Source: Methylotenera versatilis 7 (GTDB lineage: Bacteria > Pseudomonadota > Gammaproteobacteria > Burkholderiales > Methylophilaceae). From it: a stretch of DNA of 64,000 nt. The DNA lies in the NCBI RefSeq assembly GCF_000799165.1, contig NZ_JUGF01000002.1, positions 372,001 to 436,000 of the forward strand. Direction: 5' to 3'. The translations under genes and the position numbers were made by a program. Below are positions 53,556 through 62,939 of this stretch, piece by piece (within the stretch, counting starts at the first letter, position 1; every line of letters starts with the position of its first letter). The notes under the pieces are model-generated. The model saw only the letters and a program-made list of their open reading frames with translations, had not been told where the DNA came from and did not search any database.

Positions 53556-54322
53556 TACCATCTCCGCGTTTAATATTTAGGTGTTGATAATTTCACCACT
53601 ATTTGGATGAAGGGGTTGACCACTAAATATACGAGGAATCATTTAATGCTAGAAAAGCATAGCAAGGTGAAACTTTACCGGGAATTAATTCTTCTGAGTA
53701 GACTTCGTTAAATAGTGTCACAATCAACCTCCATTAAATAATGAATATGGATTAGGTATTGAACTATTTATTTTACGACGCTGTTATTTAGCTAACTTAA
53801 ATATTGAAATAAATTCTAAAGTTGAATCATGGCTAAGTTTTTCTTAGTATTTTCTTTTTTCTAAGCATATACCGCAACCACGTTATACACGTCATTACTA
53901 ATGCACCAGATTCACTTGCTGTCGCAAACGATTCAAAAGTACTTTCTATGAAAACCGATCCAGAAATGCAAAATAAAGTTAAACGGCAGCTTTTAAAACT
54001 GCCGTTTTTGTCTTGTCCGAAATTAAATTTTGAATTCAATTCAAACGCGACGGTTACAGATTACGCGTATTTAATTTGTTTATTTGTAGGAGTTTGTCTG
54101 ATTTTTATGTAGGAATCTATTAATATGAGCAGCTGGGTCCAGTTTAATTGTGCCCTCAGCTAAGGCTAGAATTTATTTGTACAAGTCATTTAGGTTGAAC
54201 TGTACCATTTCAGTAAATAGACAATAAGCGCCCCAAAGCGGACGTTCATTTCCATGGTTATCTTCATGAATGCTGAAGTAGGCAAAGGAATCATATTGTA
54301 TATACAGCCCTTACTACAGAAA
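53556..54322. other. Gene-poor region of accessory character
   Basis: In these 767 bases I find no supportable gene. Reading frames are short, with stops and no ribosome sites. One strong hairpin (53981-54011) is listed separately. The region lies between a transposase relic and crcB and is more AT-rich than its flanks, which suggests decayed or imported DNA. Confidence 0.5.
53981..54012 (+). terminator. Orphan terminator hairpin
   Basis: The stem AAACGGCAG (53981-53989) / CTGCCGTTT (53999-54007) is followed by TTTG on the plus strand. It has the shape of an intrinsic terminator but no gene is seen upstream on that strand within 400 bases. It may mark the end of a lost gene or a small RNA. 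Confidence 0.6.
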
Positions 54323-54703
54323 CTAACTCTTAACCATTACTACACTGTAACTCATAAACATCACTGCTATACCAATCAAAATACTGAGGGCAACATATAG
54401 TGCTGCGATTGCAAACTCCTCACGACGTAGAAGAAGGAGCGTTTCTAATCCGAATGCTGAGAAGGTGGTGAATCCACCGACTAACCCCGTAAATAAAAAT
54501 ACCCTTATGTCATTTGAGAAGAAGCTCTCTTTTGTTGCCAAGCCAGCAAGAATGCCAATGACAAGACAGCCGATAATGTTAATAGTGAAAGTAGGTAAAG
54601 GGAAACGCCACTCAATTGTATGTCTTAGAATCAATACTGAGAGTTTAAATCTTGCGATTGATCCTAATGCACCGCCGAGTCCAACGAGTAATATTTGATT
54701 CAT
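54323..54703 (-). CDS. crcB: Fluoride channel CrcB/FluC
   Basis: This 126-residue inner-membrane protein exports fluoride. It has four membrane helices, the opening ILLVGLGGALGSIARFKLSV, the conserved INIIGCLVIGILAG with the pore Asn, and the GGFTTFSAFG motif (76-85) that holds the central sodium site and pore Phe. It works as an antiparallel dimer. A fluoride riboswitch lies in its leader, which confirms the function and regulation. Confidence 0.95.
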   Translation of the reverse strand: MNQILLVGLGGALGSIARFKLSVLILRHTIEWRFPLPTFTINIIGCLVIGILAGLATKESFFSNDIRVFLFTGLVGGFTTFSAFGLETLLLLRREEFAIAALYVALSILIGIAVMFMSYSVVMVKS

Positions 54704-54769
54704 ATGCTTGTCCTTAGTAAATTAATTTACGGGACAAGATGTATAGATATGCCTACACACCCGTTCCCG

Positions 54770-54842
54770 GGTAAGTGTAGGCATCATTAGCTTTTTGAGC
54801 GGTTGTCAGGGTTTGCCTGAAGGAGGAATGCCATCTCCTACT
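54770..54842 (-). promoter_or_regulatory. Fluoride riboswitch (crcB motif)
   Basis: On the minus strand the leader of crcB reads GGAGATGGCATTCCTCC, then ACAACCGCTC, then AAAGCTAATGATGCCTACAC. The GGnGATGG...CC stem-loop, the AACCGC pseudoknot partner and the GCTnATGnnnCCTAC 3' part are the conserved elements of the fluoride aptamer. A following strong hairpin, GCCTACAC (54782-54775) with GTGTAGGC (54758-54751) and an inner ACCCG/CGGGT, shares bases with the aptamer 3' end and is the likely expression platform. No long T-run follows the hairpin, so control may be translational. Confidence 0.9.
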
Positions 54843-55108
54843 AGCCAATCATAGACATGAATTCTCGACTAGTCAAATTGATAACAACTTCTCAAGCCAG
54901 CGGTTTCGTTGTGATTAAAAGTGCTTTGTTGTAAATGACAATTTTCCAGTCGATCTAACCTTGACTGGAATCACTGGAGGTTTCATCTAGGTAATGGCGA
55001 ACATCCCACGACATTGCTATTTCTGTGACATTAGGCCAGTTCCCATCGTGCTCTTTGGCTTACTAAAAGTCACATCAATGGACTTGCATGAGGCCCTCTT
55101 CAGCAGAA
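54843..55108. other. Gap between the fluoride riboswitch and the tRNA
   Basis: I find no gene here. A 79-codon plus-strand reading runs across the tRNA and its terminator and is therefore spurious. The promoter of the crcB leader should lie at the left end. Confidence 0.5.
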
Positions 55109-55145
55109 ACGAAAAACGACCTAGAGATTTCTCCCTAAGTCGTCT
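55109..55145 (-). terminator. Terminator after tRNA-Ile
   Basis: On the minus strand ACGACTTAGGGAG-AAA-TCTCTAGGTCGT folds into a long stem with a mismatch or two and is followed by TTTTTCG. It lies directly after the tRNA 3' end. Confidence 0.85.
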
Positions 55146-55149
55146 TAAA

Positions 55150-55228
<79 letters not shown>

Positions 55229-55308
55229 GATAAGCTGTCATGTTCTGATTAACCAATTTGACTGGAACAAAACATAAAAACGTTTAAAAAATCATCTGAA
55301 TTATTGCG

Positions 55309-57255
55309 TTAATCCTGACCCGTTTCCAAGAAGCTGCGCAGACGTTCTGAGCGTGTTGGATGGCGCAGTTTGCGCAAGGCTTTTGCTTCAATTTGACGGA
55401 TACGTTCACGTGTTACGTCGAACTGTTTGCCTACTTCTTCTAACGTATGGTCAGTATTCATCTCAATACCAAAGCGCATGCGCAACACTTTTGCTTCACG
55501 CGGCGTGAGCGACTCTAACACTTCGCTCGTTGCATCACGTAAGCTGGCATATACTGCGGCATCTATTGGCGCTAATGTTGTGTTATCTTCAATAAAGTCA
55601 CCCAAGTGCGAGTCTTCATCATCACCAATCGGCGTTTCCATCGAAATTGGTTCTTTGCTGATTTTTAAAATCTTGCGGATCTTATCTTCAGGCATTTCCA
55701 TTTTTTCAGCCAGCAGCGCCGGATCGGGTTCTACTCCAGTTTCTTGCAAAATCTGACGACTGATACGATTCATTTTGTTAATCGTTTCAATCATGTGCAC
55801 AGGAATACGAATGGTACGTGCCTGGTCAGCAATTGAGCGTGTAATCGCTTGACGAATCCACCAAGTCGCGTAGGTTGAAAACTTATAGCCACGGCGATAT
55901 TCAAATTTATCTACCGCTTTCATCAGGCCAATATTACCTTCTTGAATTAAATCCAAGAATTGCAAACCACGGTTGGTGTATTTTTTAGCAATTGAAATCA
56001 CTAGGCGCAAGTTAGCTTCAATCATTTCACGCTTGGCACGGCGCGCACGTGCTTCGCCGGTTGTCATTTGCTTGTTGATTTCTTTTAGCTCTTTAATCGG
56101 AATACCGACTTTAATTTGCAGAGCGATTAAGCGATCTTGCTGATCAATAATGGAGTGTCTGTAACGTGTTAACTTTTCAATATACGGCTTGTCCAAAGCT
56201 AGTTCAGCGTCCAGCCAATCTAAATTAATTTCGTTACCTGGGAAGCTTTTAATGAAGTGCGGGCGTGGCATACCAGATTTTTCTACACAGAAATCCGTCA
56301 CTTTACGTTCATGGCTGCGCACTTCTTCTACCAAGCCACGCACTTGCTCACACAAGGCTTCTACTTGTTTAGCAGAGAATCGAAACGCCGTTAATTCTTC
56401 CAATACAGATTCATGCAGTTTTTTGTAATCAGCATCTTGCGAGCCTTTTTGCGCACGAATCACATTCATTTCAGCGTTAGCCTTGCGAATCACCGCAAAG
56501 CGTTTTAATACTTCTTCTTTTAGTTTGGCTAAAGCCTCCGCAGAGATGGCTGCAGCTTTTGCACCATCTTCATCGTCGTCTTCATCCTCTTCAGCATCAG
56601 GCTCTTCCTCTTCGTCCGCTTCCGCTGCCATCGCGTCATCCAGACCAACATCCGTGTCGATTAAACCATCGACCAAATCGTCTACGCTGATTTCATCTTT
56701 TTCTACTTTATCAACCATGTCCAACAATTGAGCGATTGTGGTCGGACACGCAGCAATGGCTTGTACCATGTGCTTGAGGCCATCTTCAATCCGCTTGGCA
56801 ATTTCAATCTCGCCTTCGCGAGTCAGCAAATCGACTGTACCCATTTCGCGCATATACATACGCACAGGATCGGTAGTACGGCCGAATTCAGAATCGACTG
56901 TAGCAAGTGCCGCTTCAGCCTCTTCTACCGCATCTTCATCCGTCACAGCAGCTGGCGCATCAGACATTAACAACACCTCAGCATCAGGCGCTTCTTCATA
57001 CACCTGAATACCCATGTCATTGATTAAGCCGATAATGCCATCAATTTGCTCTGAATCCTGTGTATCATCAGGCAAATGGTCATTAATCTCAGCGTAAGTT
57101 AGATAACCACGCTCTTTACCCAAAATGATCAGCGTTTTCAGGCGTGTACGACGCGCTTCGGCGTCTAAAGCCTGCGCTACAGGGTCAAGCGCGGCTTCAG
57201 CCGCCAGCTTGTTGCGTTCTTTTTCTAGTGTTTTGTCTGATTTTGGTCTGGCCAT
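55309..57255 (-). CDS. rpoD: RNA polymerase sigma-70 factor RpoD
   Basis: This 648-residue primary sigma factor has region 1.1 at the N-terminus, region 1.2 ([20 protein letters not shown]), an acidic non-conserved insert with a long run of Asp and Glu near 215-225, regions 2.1-2.4 ([40 protein letters not shown]), region 3 and region 4 with the -35-binding helix ([20 protein letters not shown]). Length is slightly above the 613 of E. coli because of the insert. It lies downstream of dnaG in the macromolecular synthesis order. Confidence 0.98.
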   Translation of the reverse strand: MARPKSDKTLEKERNKLAAEAALDPVAQALDAEARRTRLKTLIILGKERGYLTYAEINDHLPDDTQDSEQIDGIIGLINDMGIQVYEEAPDAEVLLMSDAPAAVTDEDAVEEAEAALATVDSEFGRTTDPVRMYMREMGTVDLLTREGEIEIAKRIEDGLKHMVQAIAACPTTIAQLLDMVDKVEKDEISVDDLVDGLIDTDVGLDDAMAAEADEEEEPDAEEDEDDDEDGAKAAAISAEALAKLKEEVLKRFAVIRKANAEMNVIRAQKGSQDADYKKLHESVLEELTAFRFSAKQVEALCEQVRGLVEEVRSHERKVTDFCVEKSGMPRPHFIKSFPGNEINLDWLDAELALDKPYIEKLTRYRHSIIDQQDRLIALQIKVGIPIKELKEINKQMTTGEARARRAKREMIEANLRLVISIAKKYTNRGLQFLDLIQEGNIGLMKAVDKFEYRRGYKFSTYATWWIRQAITRSIADQARTIRIPVHMIETINKMNRISRQILQETGVEPDPALLAEKMEMPEDKIRKILKISKEPISMETPIGDDEDSHLGDFIEDNTTLAPIDAAVYASLRDATSEVLESLTPREAKVLRMRFGIEMNTDHTLEEVGKQFDVTRERIRQIEAKALRKLRHPTRSERLRSFLETGQD

Positions 57256-57505
57256 GCCTGATCCTATTCTATGAGTCTACTGCTATTGAGTCTGGCGCTT
57301 CGTCACAAAGGGCATTTTAACGGTGACGAACAACCCTAAATTATACCGTAAAAAGTGTCAAAATTTAAGCAAAATATACCGCGCTTTGCCAAGTGACATT
57401 CTAAAACGTATTTAAAATCCTAATTTAATGATTTGTTTAACTACTTGTTTTGGTTTTCTATTTTCAACAATCGAGCCTTTTATATTGCGCAATGCTAATA
57501 CTTAA

Positions 57506-59251
57506 CTACCTTTTAACTGTCAGTTTTTTTAGCATTTCGCGCTCTTGCTCAGTCAAAGCACTTAATGGTTTTTCTTTCAACGCATCCAACATATTGCCTT
57601 CGCGCTTTTGCTGTATCGCTTCCATTAATTGGGTACAAGCACCTTCAAATTCAAGTTTAAAGTCCAAACTTTCATCCAATAATTGTAATTCGCGCTGTAA
57701 TTCACGTAACAACCGCGGCTCAACTTGCGTCTCTATGGTGTGCAATAACGCGGCCGGCTTAGATTGCGGCTGTTGTAATGCGGCGTTGATCGCGGCTTTT
57801 AACAATATGTCTTGTTCGCTGAACCCTAAACTAAAATCCAGATACTCAGGTTTGGCTAAACCGGGCTGCATCATCAACATCAATATGAAGCGTTTTTCAA
57901 TCGATAAAGGCGCACGAGATTGTTTTTGCGTGGCTCTAGCTGGCGCCTTGTTGAGCGTGGGCAGTTTTAACAAACTTCGCATTTCTGCGTCAGTCACATC
58001 TGCCATTTCCGCAACGCGTTTGCGTAATAATAACGAAAACCGCGGCGCTACAATTTGGCGCAGAATAGGCTCAGCTTCGTTTAAGAACTTCACTTTATCT
58101 TCTTGTGAATTAAGCGGATTTTGTTCACCTAAATGCTGAATAATGTACTGCGAAAGTGGCATGGCATTTTGCATTTCAAGCTCAAATTTTTCTTTACCAA
58201 ATTCCCTAACGTAGCTATCAGGGTCATGCTCTTTAGGTAGAAATAAAAAGCGTAGTTTTAAGCCATCCGTTAAAGCAGGAAGTGCATTGATGGCTGCACG
58301 CCAAGCGGCTGTTCGGCCAGCATTGTCGCCATCAAAACAAAATACAATTTCGTCTGTTTGGCGCATTAACTTGGTGATGTGAAATGGCGTAGTTGCTGTG
58401 CCCAAAGCCGCAACGGCATATTCAATGCCATATTGCGCCAGCGCCACCACGTCCATATAACCTTCAACCACCAGCACGCGACCAGCATCTCTAATAGCGC
58501 GTCTAGCGACAAATAAACCATATAGCTCATGGCCTTTTTGAAACAGTGGCGTTTCTGGCGAGTTGTAATATTTGGGTGTATCTTCCGGGTTAATCACCCG
58601 CCCACCAAAACCAATCACCTGGCCTTTCTGATCATGAATCGGAAACATAATGCGGTCACGAAAACGATCGTAGCGACGGCCTTGCTCATTTTCAACAACC
58701 AAACCAGCGGTTTGCAAAGCTTCATTTTCATAATTTGCAAATACGCTTTGTAAGTTTTGCCAGCCAGTGGGCGCATAGCCAATTTGAAATTTGGCAGCAA
58801 TCACTCCGCTTAAACCACGCGCTTTTAAATACTCAATCGCGCGGTCTGATTTTTTTAATTCTGCTTTGTAATAACTAGCCGCCTGTTGCAAAGTTTCCTG
58901 CAAGCCTAATTTGATGGTTTTATTCGCAGCATCTGCTTCACGCGAGGCTGGTGTTGAGTCTTGCTGAGGCACTATCATGCCTACATTTTTGGCCAAATCG
59001 TGAATGGCTTCTACAAAACTTAAGCCTGCATATTCCATTAAAAAGCCAATGGCTGTGCCATGTGCGCCACAACCAAAGCAATGATAAAACTGCTTGGTAG
59101 GGCTAACCGTAAAACTGGGAGACTTCTCATTATGGAAAGGACAGCAGGCAGAGTAATTCGCACCCGCTTTTTTAAGTGGCACGCTTTTATCAATCACATC
59201 AACAATGTCAACGCGATTAAGCAAATCTTGAATGAAACTATCTGGAATCAA
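57506..59251 (-). CDS. dnaG: DNA primase DnaG
   Basis: This 581-residue enzyme lays RNA primers for replication. The N-terminal zinc-binding domain uses C37, H40, C58 and C61 (ACCPFHNEKSP, YHCFGCG). The Toprim catalytic core has VLVVEGYMDVVALAQYG and FCFDGDNAGRTAAWRA. The C-terminal part is the helicase-binding domain, ending LTEQEREMLKKLTVKR. The ATG at 59251 fits the family start (IPDSFIQDLLNRVDIVDVI). A 250-base gap separates it from rpoD. Confidence 0.97.
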   Translation of the reverse strand: MIPDSFIQDLLNRVDIVDVIDKSVPLKKAGANYSACCPFHNEKSPSFTVSPTKQFYHCFGCGAHGTAIGFLMEYAGLSFVEAIHDLAKNVGMIVPQQDSTPASREADAANKTIKLGLQETLQQAASYYKAELKKSDRAIEYLKARGLSGVIAAKFQIGYAPTGWQNLQSVFANYENEALQTAGLVVENEQGRRYDRFRDRIMFPIHDQKGQVIGFGGRVINPEDTPKYYNSPETPLFQKGHELYGLFVARRAIRDAGRVLVVEGYMDVVALAQYGIEYAVAALGTATTPFHITKLMRQTDEIVFCFDGDNAGRTAAWRAAINALPALTDGLKLRFLFLPKEHDPDSYVREFGKEKFELEMQNAMPLSQYIIQHLGEQNPLNSQEDKVKFLNEAEPILRQIVAPRFSLLLRKRVAEMADVTDAEMRSLLKLPTLNKAPARATQKQSRAPLSIEKRFILMLMMQPGLAKPEYLDFSLGFSEQDILLKAAINAALQQPQSKPAALLHTIETQVEPRLLRELQRELQLLDESLDFKLEFEGACTQLMEAIQQKREGNMLDALKEKPLSALTEQEREMLKKLTVKR

Positions 59252-59332
59252 AATGCATCTGCGCTATTTAATAGTTATATTTGCCAGAAATTATAAATAG
59301 GTAAGTTAATAATTTTAGCCTAATTAGAAAAC

Positions 59333-59356
59333 AAAAAAGGAGCTTTCGCTCCTTAA
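59333..59356 (-). terminator. Terminator between yqeY and dnaG
   Basis: The stem AAGGAGC / GCTCCTT with a TTTC loop is followed on the minus strand by TTTTTTG. It should reduce read-through from rpsU-yqeY into dnaG, so dnaG probably has its own promoter. Confidence 0.85.
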
Positions 59357-59377
59357 TTTTCATCACTTACATGCTGC

Positions 59378-59821
59378 TTAAGTCAACCGCGCTTTAATCA
59401 ATCCCGATATCTTACCCATATCAGCCTTGCCAGCAACCAACGGCTTAATCGCCGCCATTACCTTGCCCATATCCTTAACACCTTCAGCGCCTGTATCGGT
59501 CACAACTTGATCCAAAATGACTTTAATTTCATCTTCCGTCAATTGCTGTGGCAAATAGCCCTGTAAAACAGTGACTTCAAACTTTTCAATATCAGCTAAA
59601 TCAGTTCTGTTAGCAGATTCAAACGCAGCAATCGAGTCGCGACGTTGTTTAAGCATTTTCTCAATGATAGTAATCACATCACTATCATTTAATTCAATGC
59701 GCTCATCCACCTCGCGTTGCTTCATGGCAGATTGCAGCAAACGAATCGCACCTAAACGCGCACTATCTTTAGCACGCATTGCGGTTTTCATGTCTTCAGT
59801 AATTTGGGTTTTTAAAGTCAC
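59378..59821 (-). CDS. yqeY: GatB/YqeY-domain protein
   Basis: This 147-residue soluble protein matches YqeY: LKTQITEDMKTAMRAKDSAR, LGAIRLLQSAMKQREVDER, EKFEVTVLQGYLPQQLTEDE and the ending GKADMGKISGLIKARLT. The domain also forms the tail of GatB amidotransferases and can bind tRNA; as a lone protein its role is unclear. It lies in the usual rpsU-yqeY-dnaG order. Confidence 0.93.
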   Translation of the reverse strand: MTLKTQITEDMKTAMRAKDSARLGAIRLLQSAMKQREVDERIELNDSDVITIIEKMLKQRRDSIAAFESANRTDLADIEKFEVTVLQGYLPQQLTEDEIKVILDQVVTDTGAEGVKDMGKVMAAIKPLVAGKADMGKISGLIKARLT

Positions 59822-59839
59822 GATTTACTTACTTAAAAT

Positions 59840-60163
59840 TTACTTGCTGAAATATTGGGCAAAGTTTTTTTCGTAATCGGCAATATTGCTGGTCAATGCT
59901 TGTGCGTATTGATTCACAAAGTACTCAATAGCCGCCGCTTTTTCTGCTGCAAGCGCTTCAGGAGTTCCACACTGAGAAGCAACTAAAAATGCAGTAAAAC
60001 GGGCATTGGCATATAAAAAACCGGCACTCGCAGTTGCAAGATCTTTCTGTTGCGCTTGTTCGTTAGCCAACGCAATAAAACGATCTGCAATGTGCAGAAA
60101 AGCCGGCACTTCATTTGCTGCCGTATCAGCGGCTTTACTGTCCGCTATATTATTTTCAGCCAC
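59840..60163 (-). CDS. DUF3144-family protein
   Basis: This 107-residue helical protein resembles DUF3144 proteins: FLHIADRFIALANEQAQQKD, ATASAGFLYANARFTAFLVA and an acidic/aromatic end YEKNFAQYF. Function is unknown. It is inserted between rpsU (9 bases away) and yqeY (18 bases away), so it should be expressed with them. Confidence 0.75.
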   Translation of the reverse strand: MAENNIADSKAADTAANEVPAFLHIADRFIALANEQAQQKDLATASAGFLYANARFTAFLVASQCGTPEALAAEKAAAIEYFVNQYAQALTSNIADYEKNFAQYFSK

Positions 60164-60172
60164 TATTAAAAC

Positions 60173-60385
60173 TTAATAAAGTTTTGCAGGCAATGTTTGG
60201 TTGCGTAAGCGGCGATATTGACGCTTAACCGCTGCAGCAGCTTTACGTTTACGTTCCCAAGTTGGTTTCTCGTAGAATTCGCGTGCGCGAAGGTCGTTTA
60301 ACAAACCTGTTTTTTCAATTAGGCGTTTAAAACGGCGTAATGCAACGTCAAACGGCTCATTTTCTTTTACACGTACACTAGACAT
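60173..60385 (-). CDS. rpsU: 30S ribosomal protein S21
   Basis: This 70-residue basic protein is S21: [40 protein letters not shown] and a Lys/Arg-rich tail. It binds the 30S platform near the anti-Shine-Dalgarno end of 16S rRNA. It begins the macromolecular synthesis cluster and is divergent from tsaD. Confidence 0.97.
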   Translation of the reverse strand: MSSVRVKENEPFDVALRRFKRLIEKTGLLNDLRAREFYEKPTWERKRKAAAAVKRQYRRLRNQTLPAKLY

Positions 60386-60573
60386 TCGTTCTCTCTTATC
60401 GGCAATTACTTTAAAATAACACTTAAGCTTCTGTTCAGAAACTCAAGAAAAGTCCGCCATTTTAATCGTATAATTGCTTTTGTTCAATGATTTTGTGCAT
60501 TTACATCGCAAATGGTGCAAGTTAATTAAAATACCATGCATATTTGCCACCCATTCACGTTAGGAATACTCAT

Positions 60574-61614
60574 TTGTTGGTTTTAGGCTTTGAATCATCT
60601 TGCGACGAAACAGGCGTTGCACTCTACGATACGCAGCACGGCTTATTAGCGCATGCGCTACATTCACAAGTTGCCATGCACGCAGAATTTGGTGGCGTGG
60701 TGCCTGAACTTGCGTCGCGCGATCATATTCGCCGCGCTTTGCCATTAACGGAAATCGCATTAAAACAAGCCAACAAAACACTGGCAGATATTGACGGCAT
60801 CGCCTACACGCAAGGCCCCGGTTTAGCTGGTGCGTTATTGGTCGGTACCAGTATTGCACAATCACTGGCCTTTGCGCTGAATGTGCCTAGCGTTGGCGTA
60901 CACCATTTAGAAGGACATTTACTTGCGCCCTTATTAGAAGAAAATCCACCACAATTCCCATTTGTCGCACTATTAGTTTCGGGTGGGCACAGCCAATTGA
61001 TGCGGATTGATGGCATTGGGCAATATCAATTACTAGGCGACACGCTGGATGATGCTGCCGGTGAAGCGTTTGATAAAACGGCTAAACTATTAGGCTTAAG
61101 CTATCCCGGCGGTCCTGAATTAGCCAAGCTCGCAGATAAGGGTAGTGCAAAATTTAAGCTGCCACGTCCGATGCTAAATAGTGGCGACTTAAACTTTAGT
61201 TTTAGCGGCTTGAAAACAGCCGTATTAACATTGGCCAATAACAATCAACCATTAACAGACGCCATTAAAGCCGACATTGCCTGGGAGTTTCAGGAAGCGG
61301 TAACGGAAATCCTCACCACCAAATGCATGAACGCCCTGCGCGAAACTGGCTTGGATAATCTAGTGGTTTCAGGCGGCGTGGGCGCCAACGCAAGGTTGCG
61401 CGAAAAATTAAATGCAGCGACTAAACGTAAACTATGTAAAGTGAGTTATCCGCGTTTAGAGTTTTGCACTGACAACGGCGCGATGATTGCCTTTGCGGGG
61501 GCGATGAGACTAGAAGCAATGCGATTGGAGCAACTCAAATCAGGCAAACCACAACAAAATTATAGTGTTAGCGTCAAACCGAGATGGGATTTAGCTGAAC
61601 TACAAATGCCATAA
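60574..61614 (+). CDS. tsaD: tRNA N6-adenosine threonylcarbamoyltransferase TsaD
   Basis: TsaD completes the t6A37 modification of ANN-decoding tRNAs. A longer TTG reading starts at 60544, but the family begins right before [17 protein letters not shown], and an AGGA lies about 9 bases before the TTG at 60574, so I choose that TTG; TTG at 60577 is also possible. This gives about 346 residues. The metal-binding histidines are in [12 protein letters not shown], and the ATP region includes [25 protein letters not shown] and [15 protein letters not shown]. It is divergent from rpsU, the common arrangement. Confidence 0.95.
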   Translation: MLVLGFESSCDETGVALYDTQHGLLAHALHSQVAMHAEFGGVVPELASRDHIRRALPLTEIALKQANKTLADIDGIAYTQGPGLAGALLVGTSIAQSLAFALNVPSVGVHHLEGHLLAPLLEENPPQFPFVALLVSGGHSQLMRIDGIGQYQLLGDTLDDAAGEAFDKTAKLLGLSYPGGPELAKLADKGSAKFKLPRPMLNSGDLNFSFSGLKTAVLTLANNNQPLTDAIKADIAWEFQEAVTEILTTKCMNALRETGLDNLVVSGGVGANARLREKLNAATKRKLCKVSYPRLEFCTDNGAMIAFAGAMRLEAMRLEQLKSGKPQQNYSVSVKPRWDLAELQMP

Positions 61615-61664
61615 CGTTATCACCAATAAAACCTAACGATAATTAAGCATTAGGAACTAATCGC

Positions 61665-62282
61665 TTACTTTTTGCCAAAACCCGATTCCGTGCCTGCCCG
61701 CAATTTTTGAATATTGCTTTTATGCCGCCAAACCAACATCACGGCAATTACGAACACCATGATCACGTAATCTTTATAAGGCAATAAAGCCCACGCGTAC
61801 AACGGGGACAAAACAGCCGCAACAATCGCCCCCAATGAAGAGTAACGCGAAATTGCAAATACAATTATCCACGTAATTAAAGCCGCTAAACCTAGCATTA
61901 ACGAGATTGCCAGCATAATTCCCAGCGCCGTTGCCACACCTTTTCCACCTTTAAAACGGTGATAAATTGGGAATAAATGCCCAAAAAATACCGCCAAACC
62001 TACCGCCGCAACAACCCACATTAACATACCCGACTGCAAGGCCAGCCAAACAGGCAACCAGCCTTTAAATGCATCACCCAGCAAAGTTAAAATCGCCGGT
62101 AATTTTTTACCGCTACGCGCAACGTTAGTCGCCCCAATATTGCCGCTACCCACAGTGCGCGGATCTGGCAAACCGAATAACCTGCAAATCAAAATACCAA
62201 ACGAAATTGATCCCAGCAAGTATGCCGCTACAATCCAAACGATTGGAATAAGAGTGACAGGAATAAAACCTAACTCATTCAT
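61665..62282 (-). CDS. plsY: Glycerol-3-phosphate acyltransferase PlsY
   Basis: This 205-residue inner-membrane enzyme uses acyl-phosphate to make lysophosphatidic acid. Motifs are visible as YLLGSISFGILICRL, DPRTVGSGNIGATNVAR (motif 1), AVFFGHLFPIYHRFKGGKGVATALG (motif 2, shown in part) and a C-terminal basic tail. About five membrane helices are seen. It lies tail to tail with tsaD and divergent from folB. Confidence 0.95.
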   Translation of the reverse strand: MNELGFIPVTLIPIVWIVAAYLLGSISFGILICRLFGLPDPRTVGSGNIGATNVARSGKKLPAILTLLGDAFKGWLPVWLALQSGMLMWVVAAVGLAVFFGHLFPIYHRFKGGKGVATALGIMLAISLMLGLAALITWIIVFAISRYSSLGAIVAAVLSPLYAWALLPYKDYVIMVFVIAVMLVWRHKSNIQKLRAGTESGFGKK

Positions 62283-62334
62283 ATTAAGATGCTCTAAAAT
62301 CTAACTACACACATTCTAAACCATCGCAAAATTC

Positions 62335-62688
62335 ATGGACACCATATTTTTAGAGCAAGTTAAAGTACAAACCAAACTCGGCGTGCCCGATTGGGAGCGT
62401 CTGATTCCGCAAACCATCATTCTAGATATTGAAATTGGTTACGATTTAAGCAAATCTTGCAAAAGTGATTCAATCAATGACACTATCGACTACGGTGCCG
62501 TAGTAACACGCATACGCGAAACATTAAGCCTGAGCAGCTTCAAATTGGTAGAGTCTTTAGCAGAACATATCTGCCAATTGATTTTGAGTGAGTTTGGCGG
62601 GTTAAGTGTAAAAGTGAGAGTAGCTAAACCTGGAATATTGCCAGGGTTGAAGGCGCTTGGTGTGTCAATAGAAAGGCTTGCAAAATGA
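62335..62688 (+). CDS. folB: Dihydroneopterin aldolase FolB
   Basis: This 117-residue enzyme works in folate synthesis. It has the family pattern IFLEQVKVQTKLGVPDWERL, ILDIEIGYDLSKSCKSD, the TIDYGAVV strand and LVESLAEHICQLIL with the catalytic Glu. The end VRVAKPGILPGLKALGVSIE contains the catalytic Lys. It overlaps the DUF2007 gene by 4 bases. Confidence 0.95.
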   Translation: MDTIFLEQVKVQTKLGVPDWERLIPQTIILDIEIGYDLSKSCKSDSINDTIDYGAVVTRIRETLSLSSFKLVESLAEHICQLILSEFGGLSVKVRVAKPGILPGLKALGVSIERLAK

Positions 62689-62939
62689 TAGCTGTTTACA
62701 ACGCATCGAATAGTATCGAAGCTTATTTGATTAAAAACTTGTTAGAACAGCAAGAAATTCCTGCTTATGTTTTTGGCGATTACTTACAGGGCGGTGTTGG
62801 TGATATACCGGCTATTGGCTTAGTCACCGTAAACGTGAGTGATTCAGATTATACAAACGCCAAAGAAATCGTTGATGCTTGGGATAGCAGCACCATTATT
62901 GAAAATATTGATACTAACTATGCGTTAACTCCAACTTAA
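62685..62939 (+). CDS. DUF2007 putative signal-transducing protein
   Basis: This 84-residue protein fits DUF2007: IAVYNASNSIEAYLIKNLLE, QEIPAYVFGDYLQGGVGDIP and GLVTVNVSDSDYTNAKEIV. It resembles a small ferredoxin-like fold with GlnB-like look, but no ligand is known. It overlaps folB by 4 bases and overlaps the convergent xerD by 4 bases. Confidence 0.85.
   Translation: MIAVYNASNSIEAYLIKNLLEQQEIPAYVFGDYLQGGVGDIPAIGLVTVNVSDSDYTNAKEIVDAWDSSTIIENIDTNYALTPT

Noticed and set aside
53833-54039. 68-codon minus-strand reading
   Set aside because: It crosses the strong hairpin at 53981-54011, has no ribosome site and no family resemblance.
57450-58139. 229-codon plus-strand reading over dnaG
   Set aside because: It is antisense to dnaG, rich in Ser, Asn and Cys as expected for a reversed reading, and has no recognisable domain.
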